Of a stretch of DNA of 64,000 nt, positions 57,107-64,000 are shown one piece after another. The position numbers and the translations under genes were made by a program. The notes beneath the pieces were generated by a model that was not told the DNA's origin, did not search any database, and saw only the letters and a program-made list of their open reading frames with translations. The stretch is from Streptomyces wedmorensis (GTDB lineage Bacteria > Actinomycetota > Actinomycetes > Streptomycetales > Streptomycetaceae), in contig NZ_JNWK01000011.1 of NCBI RefSeq assembly GCF_000716445.1, positions 62,001 to 126,000 on the forward strand, read 5' to 3'. How positions within the stretch are numbered: position 1 is the first letter of the stretch; each line of letters opens with the position of its first letter.

Positions 57107-60100
57107 TCAGCGGCGGCGGCCGTCGTCCTCGTCGTCGTGCGGGCCGAACAGCTCGTCGGCGAGGGTCGGCAGGTCGTCGAGCGGGGTCTCCTCGGCCCAG
57201 TCGGAGCGGCGGCGGGGCCGGCCGTTCTCGTCGAGCTGGGGCAGCTCGCGGGTGCGGTCGTTCGCCCCGTACGGCTCGTCGCGCTCGTCGCGGAAGATGC
57301 CCTGCGGGACCCGGTCGGCGGGGTCGGACGCGCGGGGGGCACGTACCGGAGCGGTGTCGCGTACGGGAGGCAGGACCGCGGTCTCGTCGGCGTCCCGGGT
57401 CTCCCGGACCCGGGGCAGGACGGCCGTCTCGTCGGCCGCGGGCCGTACGACGGGGGTGGCCACGGTGACCTCGTTCGGCGAGACCTTCGGCTCGTCCGGC
57501 TTCACGATCGGGGTCTCCACGGTGACCGCGTCCGGCTTCACGATCGGGGTCTCCACGGTGACCTCGTTCGCCGACTCCTCGGCGGCACGGGCCGCCTTCT
57601 CGGCGGCCAGTCGCTCGGCCTCGGCCTTCTTCTCCGCGGCTGCCTTCGCCGCCTCGGCCCGCTCCGCCGCGGCCTTCTCCGCGGCGGCCCGCTCGGTGGC
57701 GGCCTTCTCCTGGGCGGCCTTCGTGGCGGCGGCCCGCTGGGCGGCGGCCTGCTCGGCGGCGGCTCGTTCCGCCGCCGCCTTCTCGGCTGCGGCCTTGGCG
57801 GCGGCCTCGGCCGCGACCTTCTCCGCGGCCGCCCGCACCGCGGCCTCCTCGGCCGCCTTCGCGGCGGCGGCGGCCTCGGCCATCCGGCGGGCCTCCTCGG
57901 CGCGGAGCAGTGCCTCTTCGGCCTTGCGCTGCTTCTCCAGGCGGCGTTCCTCGGCCTCCGCCCGGAGCCGGGCCTCCTCCTCGGCCTCCTTGCGGAGCCG
58001 CTCCTGCTCCTCCTGGCGGGCCTTCTCCTCGGCGGCGAGGCGCTTGCGCTCCTCCTCGGCGGCGAGCTCCGCGGCGATCCGGGCCTCCTCGGCCTGGCGG
58101 CGGGCCTCCTCCGCCTGCCGTTCGGCCTCCACGCGGCGGGCCTCTTCCTCCTCGCGCCGCTTGCGCTCCTCCTCCTCGGCGCGGAGCTTGGCGAGCTGCG
58201 CCTGCCGCTCTCGCTCCAGGCGCTCCTCCTCGGCCTTGCGGGCGGCCTCTTCCTCGGCCTGGCGGCGGGCGTCCTCCTCGGCCTTCCGGCGCGCCTCCTC
58301 GGCGGCCTTCACCTCGGCCTCGGAGAGCGGCAGCATCCGGTCGAGCCGGTGGCGTACGACGGTGGTGACGGCCTCCGGCTCCTGGCCGGCGTCGACGACG
58401 AGGTAGCGGCTCGGGTCGGCGGCCGCGAGGGCGAGGAACCCGGCCCGTACGCGCGCGTGGAACTCCGGCGGCTCGGACTCCAGCCGGTCGGGGGCCTCGG
58501 TGAACCGTTCCCTCGCGGTCTCCGGGGAGACGTCGAGCACCACGGTCAGGTGCGGGACGAGTCCGCTGGTCGCCCAGCGGGAGATGCGGGCGATCTCGGT
58601 CGGGGACAGGTCGCGGCCCGCGCCCTGGTAGGCCACGGACGAGTCGATGTACCGGTCGGAGAGGACGATCGCGCCCCGCTCCAGGGCCGGTCGGACCAGG
58701 GAGTCGACGTGCTCGGCGCGGTCGGCCGCGTACAGCAGGGCCTCGGCGCGGTTCGAGAGCCCCGCCGACGACACGTCGAGGAGGATCGAGCGGAGCCGCT
58801 TGCCGATCGGGGTGGCGCCGGGCTCGCGGGTGACGACGACCTCGTGGCCCTTGGCGCGGATCCAGTCGGCGAGGGCCTGGACCTGCGTGGACTTACCGGC
58901 GCCGTCGCCGCCCTCCAGGGCGATGAAGAAGCCGGTCGTGGAGGGCGCCTGGACCGGGTCGGAGCCGCGCAGCGCGTCGCGCAGGTCGCGGCGGAGCGGT
59001 ACCCCGGCGCGGTCGTCGGTCTTCGCGAGGACGAGCGCGGCGACGGGCAGCAGCAGGGCGCCGACGAGGACGAGCGTGAAGGCGGCGCCGCCGTGCGCGA
59101 GGACGAAGTCGCCGGAGGCGAGCCGGTGCGGGCCGATCGCGGCGGCGAGGAGCGGCGCGGCGAGCGCGCCGACGGCCATGCCGACGCGGGCTGCGGCCTG
59201 GAGGTGTTCGGTGGTCCGGGCCCGGCGGGGCTCCTCGGTCTCCTGGTCGACGAGGTGGTGGCCGGTGTTCGCGGCGACCCCGGCGGCGTACCCGGCGAGG
59301 ACGGCGAGGAACAGCACGGTCGCCGTGTCGGGCACCAGGCCCATCGCGATCAGGGCGACACCGGTGACGGCGGTGACCAGGGCCAGCAGCCGGCGCCGGG
59401 ACAGGACGGGCAGGACGGAGCCGGCGGTGCGGATGCCGACGGCGGTGGCGCCGCTGAGCGCCAGGACGAGCAGCGCGTACGTGACGGGGCCGCCGCCCAG
59501 GTCGTACGCGTGGAGGACGGCGACGGACGCGGCGGCGGCGATGGCCCCGGCGACGGTGGCGCAGGTCAGGACGAGCAGCGGCAGGGCGCCGGTGCGGCCC
59601 TTCTCGGCCGCGGCCTTCCCGTCCGGCGCGGTGCCCTTCCCGGCGGTCGGACGGCGCAGGCCTTCGAGGGGCGAACGGGGCCGGGGCGTCTCCCCGCCGG
59701 GCAGCGCCATGGCGTACACGACGGTGACGGAGGCGGCGAAGAGCCCGGCGGCGACGTACGAGCCGAGGGCGGCCTGGTGCAGCGAGAACCAGTCGAGTCC
59801 GGCGCCGAGCAGGTTCCCGATGAGGGTCGCGACGAGCAGGGCGGCGGCCGCGGCCGGGACGGCGAGGAAGCCGGTGCGCTGCGAGAGCCTGCGCAGGGCG
59901 CCGAGGTGGTCGGGCAGCGGCCGTACGGCGGCGCCCTCCAGCGGCGGTGCGGGCAGCAGCGCGGGCGCGGCGCTCTCGCGGCCGATCGTCCAGAGCCGCT
60001 CGGCCGCACCGGTGACGAAGACGGTGCCGAGCAGGTACCAGAGCGCGGCCGAGGGGGTCCAGTCGATCCACAGCGGGGCGACGACGAGCAGCGCGATCCG

Positions 60101-60475
60101 CACCCCGTCGGCGCCGATCATGGTCCAGCGCCGGTCGAGGGCGCCGCCGGGGCCGGTGAGCGCGGTCAGCGGTCCGAGCAGGACCGCTCCGAAGACGACC
60201 GTGGCCAGCAGGCGCGCGCCGACGACGGCGGCCACGGCGAACGCGGCGCCCCGGTAGCCGCCCCCGAGCGCGCCCTCGGAGACGGCCGCCTGCAGGCCGA
60301 GGAGGACGAGCACGAGGAGGGCGAGGGCGTCGCCGGTGCTGCCGAGCGCGTGGGCGCTCCACAGCCGGCGCAGCGGCTGGTGGCGCAAGAGGGCGCTGAC
60401 GGCGCGCTCCCGGGAATCCGCGACGAGGGCGGCGTCGGAATCACCGAGGCGGTCTGGCTGCTCTGCTCGCGTCAT
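57107..60475 (-). CDS. tmk: MFS-domain / dTMP kinase fusion with long coiled-coil tail
   Basis: 1122 aa. Residues ~1-490 form an MFS-like block of ~12 hydrophobic spans. Residues ~515-715 are a complete thymidylate kinase: P-loop G-D-G-A-G-K528-S-T, D-R-Y (L-S-D-R-Y-I-D-S-S) and lid residues. Residues ~716-960 are an Ala/Glu/Lys/Arg coiled coil (EAEERRLEKQRKAEE-like heptads). The tail carries repeated V-T-V-E-T-P-I-V-K-P-D units and an acidic end. The kinase makes dTDP for DNA synthesis. Such MFS-tmk fusions are typical of streptomycetes. It lies downstream of topA. Confidence 0.93.
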   Translation of the reverse strand: MTRAEQPDRLGDSDAALVADSRERAVSALLRHQPLRRLWSAHALGSTGDALALLVLVLLGLQAAVSEGALGGGYRGAAFAVAAVVGARLLATVVFGAVLLGPLTALTGPGGALDRRWTMIGADGVRIALLVVAPLWIDWTPSAALWYLLGTVFVTGAAERLWTIGRESAAPALLPAPPLEGAAVRPLPDHLGALRRLSQRTGFLAVPAAAAALLVATLIGNLLGAGLDWFSLHQAALGSYVAAGLFAASVTVVYAMALPGGETPRPRSPLEGLRRPTAGKGTAPDGKAAAEKGRTGALPLLVLTCATVAGAIAAAASVAVLHAYDLGGGPVTYALLVLALSGATAVGIRTAGSVLPVLSRRRLLALVTAVTGVALIAMGLVPDTATVLFLAVLAGYAAGVAANTGHHLVDQETEEPRRARTTEHLQAAARVGMAVGALAAPLLAAAIGPHRLASGDFVLAHGGAAFTLVLVGALLLPVAALVLAKTDDRAGVPLRRDLRDALRGSDPVQAPSTTGFFIALEGGDGAGKSTQVQALADWIRAKGHEVVVTREPGATPIGKRLRSILLDVSSAGLSNRAEALLYAADRAEHVDSLVRPALERGAIVLSDRYIDSSVAYQGAGRDLSPTEIARISRWATSGLVPHLTVVLDVSPETARERFTEAPDRLESEPPEFHARVRAGFLALAAADPSRYLVVDAGQEPEAVTTVVRHRLDRMLPLSEAEVKAAEEARRKAEEDARRQAEEEAARKAEEERLERERQAQLAKLRAEEEERKRREEEEARRVEAERQAEEARRQAEEARIAAELAAEEERKRLAAEEKARQEEQERLRKEAEEEARLRAEAEERRLEKQRKAEEALLRAEEARRMAEAAAAAKAAEEAAVRAAAEKVAAEAAAKAAAEKAAAERAAAEQAAAQRAAATKAAQEKAATERAAAEKAAAERAEAAKAAAEKKAEAERLAAEKAARAAEESANEVTVETPIVKPDAVTVETPIVKPDEPKVSPNEVTVATPVVRPAADETAVLPRVRETRDADETAVLPPVRDTAPVRAPRASDPADRVPQGIFRDERDEPYGANDRTRELPQLDENGRPRRRSDWAEETPLDDLPTLADELFGPHDDEDDGRRR

Positions 60476-60550
60476 CCGTCCACCCTATCCGGACGCCCTC
60501 GCTCACCGCGGCCTCCGCCCGAACATCCGGACGAGGCTGTGACGGGACGG

Positions 60551-60587
60551 CGACGGGGGCGGAGACACCCGGTCTCCGCCCCCGTCG
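60551..60587 (-). terminator. Strong hairpin downstream of topA
   Basis: CGACGGGGGCGGAGAC and GTCTCCGCCCCCGTCG give a 16-bp perfect stem with a 5-base loop, about 75 bases past the topA stop and 75 before the tmk start. Confidence 0.82.
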
Positions 60588-60600
60588 TCCCGCGCGCCCT

Positions 60601-60620
60601 CCGCCCGGCGTACCGGGCGG
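60601..60620 (-). terminator. Second hairpin downstream of topA
   Basis: CCGCCCGG-CGTA-CCGGGCGG, an 8-bp perfect stem and tetraloop 41 bases after the topA stop. Together with the 60551 hairpin it gives a double terminator. Confidence 0.65.
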
Positions 60621-60660
60621 TTCCGCGAGCGCTCCGCGCCGCCGTCCGGCGCGGTGGGTA

Positions 60661-63498
60661 CTACTCCGGCTTGGCCGCCGCCGTCTTCTTGGCGGTGGTC
60701 GTCTTCTTCGCCGTCGTGGTCTTCTTCGCGGCGGTCTTCTTGGCGGTGGTGGTCTTCTTCGCCGCGGTCTTGGTGGCCGTCTTCTTCGCGGTGGCCTTCT
60801 TCGCCGGGGCCTTCTTGGCGGCTTTCTTCGCCGGTCCCTTGGCCCGCTTCTCCGCGAGGAGCTCGTAGCCGCGCTCCGGCGTGATGTCCTCCACGCTGTC
60901 GCCGGTGCGCAGGGTGGCGTTGGTCTCGCCGTCGGTCACGTACGGGCCGAAGCGGCCGTCCTTGACGACCACGGGCTTCTCGCTGACCGGGTCGGTGCCC
61001 AGCTCCTTCAGCGGCGGCTTGGCCGCGGCCCGGCCACGCTGCTTCGGCTGGGCGTAGATCGCGAGCGCCTCTTCGAGGGTGATCGTGAAGAGCTGCTCCT
61101 CCTCGGTGAGCGACCGCGAGTCCGTGCCCTTCTTCAGGTACGGGCCGTAGCGGCCGTTCTGCGCGGTGATCTCGACGCCCTCGGCGTCCGCGCCGACGAC
61201 CCTGGGCAGGGACATCAGCCGGAGCGCGTCCTCCAGGGTGACGGTGTCGAGGGCCATCGACTTGAAGAGGGAGGCCGTGCGCGGCTTCACCGCGTTCTTG
61301 CCGGTCTTCGGGGTGCCCTCGGGCAGGATCTCGGTGACGTACGGGCCGTAGCGGCCGTCCTTCGCGACGATCTGGTTGCCGCTGACCGGGTCGGTGCCCA
61401 GCTCGAAGTCGCCGCTCGGCTTGGCGAGCAGTTCCTCGGCGTGCTCGACGGTCAGCTCGTCGGGCGCGAGGTCGTCGGGGACGTCGGCGCGCTGGTGGCC
61501 CTCGGCGTCCTTCTCGCCGCGCTCGACGTACGGGCCGTAGCGGCCGACGCGGAGCACGATGCCGTTGCCGACGGGGAACGAGGAGATCTCGCGGGCGTCG
61601 ATGGCGCCGAGGTCGGTGACGAGTTCCTTGAGGCCGCCGAGGTGGTCGCCGTCGCCGTTCCCGGCGTCCGCCGCACCGCCGGAGGCGGCCGTGCCGGCCT
61701 CGCCCTCACCGAAGTAGAAACGCTTCAGCCACGGCACGGACTGGGCTTCGCCCCGCGCGATGCGGTCGAGGTCGTCCTCCATCCGGGCGGTGAAGTCGTA
61801 GTCGACGAGCCGCCCGAAGTGCTTCTCCAGGAGGTTGACGACGGCGAAGCTCAGGAAGGACGGCACGAGGGCCGTGCCCTTCTTGAAGACGTAGCCGCGG
61901 TCGAGGATGGTGCCGATGATCGACGCGTACGTCGACGGGCGGCCGATCTCGCGCTCTTCGAGCTCCTTGACCAGCGAGGCCTCGGTGTAGCGGGCCGGCG
62001 GCTTGGTCGCGTGCCCGTCGGCCGTGATCTCGTCGGCCGTCAGGGCGTCGCCCTGGGCGACCTGCGGCAGGCGCCGCTCGCGGTCGTCGAGCTCCGCGTT
62101 CGGGTCGTCGGCCCCCTCCACGTACGCCTTCATGAAGCCGTGGAAGGTGATCGTCTTGCCGGACGCGCTGAACTCGGCGTCGCGGCCGTCGGCCGCGCGG
62201 CCGCCGATCTTCACGGTGACCGAGTTGCCGGTGGCGTCCTTCATCTGGGAGGCGACGGTCCGCTTCCAGATGAGTTCGTAGAGACGGAACTGGTCGCCGG
62301 TCAGGCCGGTCTCCGCCGGGGTGCGGAAACGATCACCCGAAGGGCGAATCGCCTCGTGCGCCTCCTGCGCGTTCTTGACCTTGCCCGCGTAGACGCGGGG
62401 CTTCTCCGGCAGGTAGTCGGCGCCGTACAGCTGCGTGACCTGGGCCCGGGCCGCCGCGACGGCGGTGTCGGACAGGATCGTGGAGTCCGTACGCATGTAG
62501 GTGATGAAGCCGTTCTCGTACAGCTTCTGCGCCACCTGCATGGTCGCCTTCGCACCGAAGCCCAGCTTGCGGCTCGCCTCCTGCTGGAGGGTCGTGGTCC
62601 GGAAGGGCGCGTACGGCGAGCGGCGGTACGGCTTCGACTCGACCGAGCGCACGGAGAACGCGGTGTCGGCGAGCGCGGCGGCCAGGGCCCGCGCGTTCGC
62701 CTCGTCCAGATGGAGGACGCTCTCGGTCTTCAGCCGGCCGTCGGCGCCGAAGTCACGGCCCTGCGCGACCCGCTTGCCGTCGACCGACGCGAGGCGTGCG
62801 ACCAGCGAGGACGGGTCGGAGGCGTCACCGGTGCGGCCGGTGCCGAAGGTGCCGGTGAGGTCCCAGTACTCGGCGGAGCGGAAGGCGATGCGCTCGCGCT
62901 CCCGCTCGACGACGAGACGGGTGGCGACGGACTGCACGCGGCCGGCGGACAGCCGCGGCATGACCTTCTTCCACAGGACCGGCGAGACCTCGTAGCCGTA
63001 CAGCCGGTCGAGGATGCGGCGGGTCTCCTGGGCGTCGACCATGCGCTGGTTCAGCTCGCGCGGGTTGGCGACGGCCTCGCGGATCGCGTCCTTGGTGATC
63101 TCGTGGAAGACCATCCGGTGGACCGGGACCTTGGGCTTCAGGACTTCCTGGAGGTGCCACGCGATGGCCTCGCCCTCGCGGTCCTCATCGGTGGCGAGGA
63201 AGAGTTCGTCGGACTCGGCGAGGAGCTCCTTGAGCTTCCTGACCTGCGCCTTCTTGTCGGCGTTGACGACGTAGATGGGCTGGAAGTCGTGCTCGACGTC
63301 GACCCCGAGGCGGCGCACCTCGCCGGTGTACTTCTCCGGCACCTCGGCGGCGCCGGAGGGGAGGTCGCGGATGTGCCCGACGCTCGCCTCGACGACGTAG
63401 CCGGGGCCGAGGTAGCCCTTGATCGTCTTCGCCTTGGCAGGCGACTCGACGATGACGAGTCGGCGGCCGCCGGGTGCGGTCTCGCTGGTCGGGGACAA
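60661..63498 (-). CDS. topA: DNA topoisomerase I
   Basis: 945 aa from TTG 63498 (reads L-S-P-T-S-E-T in the track, matching known streptomycete TopA starts); the frame is open to 63780 but that part has no family match. TOPRIM motif A-T-D-E-D-R-E-G-E, active-site Tyr334 in I-T-Y-M-R-T-D-S, and four C-terminal repeats of the L-G-T-D-P-V-S-G-x-x-I/V-V-x-K-D-G-R-Y/F-G-P-Y-V type are present, with no zinc cysteines. The last ~60 residues are Lys/Ala repeats (K-K-T-A), which in Streptomyces give processivity. It relaxes negative supercoils. Confidence 0.96.
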   Translation of the reverse strand: MSPTSETAPGGRRLVIVESPAKAKTIKGYLGPGYVVEASVGHIRDLPSGAAEVPEKYTGEVRRLGVDVEHDFQPIYVVNADKKAQVRKLKELLAESDELFLATDEDREGEAIAWHLQEVLKPKVPVHRMVFHEITKDAIREAVANPRELNQRMVDAQETRRILDRLYGYEVSPVLWKKVMPRLSAGRVQSVATRLVVERERERIAFRSAEYWDLTGTFGTGRTGDASDPSSLVARLASVDGKRVAQGRDFGADGRLKTESVLHLDEANARALAAALADTAFSVRSVESKPYRRSPYAPFRTTTLQQEASRKLGFGAKATMQVAQKLYENGFITYMRTDSTILSDTAVAAARAQVTQLYGADYLPEKPRVYAGKVKNAQEAHEAIRPSGDRFRTPAETGLTGDQFRLYELIWKRTVASQMKDATGNSVTVKIGGRAADGRDAEFSASGKTITFHGFMKAYVEGADDPNAELDDRERRLPQVAQGDALTADEITADGHATKPPARYTEASLVKELEEREIGRPSTYASIIGTILDRGYVFKKGTALVPSFLSFAVVNLLEKHFGRLVDYDFTARMEDDLDRIARGEAQSVPWLKRFYFGEGEAGTAASGGAADAGNGDGDHLGGLKELVTDLGAIDAREISSFPVGNGIVLRVGRYGPYVERGEKDAEGHQRADVPDDLAPDELTVEHAEELLAKPSGDFELGTDPVSGNQIVAKDGRYGPYVTEILPEGTPKTGKNAVKPRTASLFKSMALDTVTLEDALRLMSLPRVVGADAEGVEITAQNGRYGPYLKKGTDSRSLTEEEQLFTITLEEALAIYAQPKQRGRAAAKPPLKELGTDPVSEKPVVVKDGRFGPYVTDGETNATLRTGDSVEDITPERGYELLAEKRAKGPAKKAAKKAPAKKATAKKTATKTAAKKTTTAKKTAAKKTTTAKKTTTAKKTAAAKPE

Positions 63499-63761
63499 CT
63501 TCGCTCTTCTCTCCGGGATCGACACTCTCTTGGCACGTACGGCACTGGCACGCACGGCAGCGGCACGGACGGTGACGCTCCCGTCGCTGCGGAGTGTGAC
63601 GGTACAACCCGCCCCCGTGTCAAACGGCGAAAGCCCGCAACGGCCACTCGAACGGTAACCCGAGTTTTGGCATTCCTGCCGCCCGGACCGTCGGACGGGC
63701 GGGGCGGGCACCCGGGCCGGGGCCGTCGCCGGCCCGATCACGGGCGGGACCTGGGCAGGGC

Positions 63762-63959
63762 TCAGAGGCGGCCGAAGCACCAGAGGCCGAGGGCCAGGAA
63801 GGCGGCACCCGAGAGGCCCGTCAGCGCGGCCGCGGTGCGCGGGGCGACCCCGTACACCACGGGCTCACGGTGCAGCGAGCGCACGGTGGTCCACAGCAGC
63901 AGCGCGCCTCCGAACAGCGTGAACGCCGCCCCCGCGAAGATCGCCGGCCCGCTCTCCAT
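63762..63959 (-). CDS. Small two-span membrane protein
   Basis: 65 aa. Two hydrophobic segments (about residues 7-25 and 44-62) flank a short loop R-S-L-H-R-E-P-V-V-Y-G. No recognised family. It lies 263 bases upstream of topA on the same strand; that spacer contains no gene, and a TTGACA on the minus strand near 63620 is a candidate -35 box for topA. Confidence 0.7.
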   Translation of the reverse strand: MESGPAIFAGAAFTLFGGALLLWTTVRSLHREPVVYGVAPRTAAALTGLSGAAFLALGLWCFGRL

Positions 63960-64000
63960 GCCCGTACCCCGTTCCGTCCACGTGCGGTGTTCTTCGTCTC

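Overview
The window is a piece of a high-GC actinobacterial chromosome, almost certainly Streptomyces or a close relative. Evidence: very GC-rich coding sequence, many GTG/TTG starts, many overlapping stop/start couplings, and typical streptomycete families: a DUF5753 XRE regulator with DUF397 and a small ATPase, SigE-family and ECF41-like sigma factors, an MFS-dTMP kinase fusion, and a TopA with a lysine-rich tail. Core genes (tilS, ppa, tRNA-Thr, holB, tmk, topA) show this is chromosome rather than plasmid or phage. No phage, transposase, CRISPR array or rRNA was seen.

Layout. 1-5.9 kb: housekeeping (tilS start, metalloprotease, D,D-carboxypeptidase, divergent ppa, a ThrE-type exporter, DedA). 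6-9.8 kb: a YbjQ protein, a tipA-like gene with an internal deletion, a ClC-type channel broken by one base, and an intact glutamate decarboxylase. 9.8-14.2 kb: a lipoprotein with Asp-box repeats, a DrrAB-like ABC exporter under a PadR regulator with matching palindromic operators, and a DinB protein. 14.3-18 kb: aldehyde dehydrogenase and a WhiJ-like three-gene regulatory locus. 18.1-20.3 kb: a Zur-type zinc-starvation locus encoding cysteine-free copies of bL31, bL33, bL28 and bS14 plus a CobW-like protein, arranged around one Zur box. 20.4-31.4 kb: a FUSC transporter, a DUF2786 protein, an HxlR/NmrA pair, a MacB-like ABC system, GNAT, a quinone-oxidoreductase-like enzyme and a LuxR protein. 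31.7-37.4 kb: a Pol I-like polymerase, a sigma factor with its membrane partner, DUF6479, and an ECF41-like sigma factor with a repeat-expanded insert.

37.4-48.1 kb is the most interesting block. It is a leftward gene string: short exported peptide, DRE-TIM aldolase/lyase, cupin, methionyl-tRNA-synthetase-like enzyme, periplasmic-binding-fold/FAD-amine-oxidase fusion, APC permease, lysine/ornithine N-hydroxylase, FMN split-barrel protein. A LuxR-type regulator is divergent from it. The combination of amino-acid N-hydroxylase, MetRS-like ligase, cupin and D-amino-acid-oxidase-like enzyme is the known machinery for N-N bond (hydrazine) formation in s56-p1, triacsin and pyrazofurin-type pathways. 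Here the MetRS and cupin parts are separate genes and the oxidase carries an extra domain. A peptide gene with a repeated DTGWG motif and an aldolase have been added. I infer a cryptic hydrazine natural-product locus.

48.1-64 kb: tRNA-Thr(CGT), a secreted tripeptidyl-aminopeptidase-like lipoprotein, holB, then a two-component system with a MacB/FtsX-type ABC transporter lying between holB and tmk, then the MFS-dTMP kinase-coiled-coil fusion, topA and a small membrane protein.
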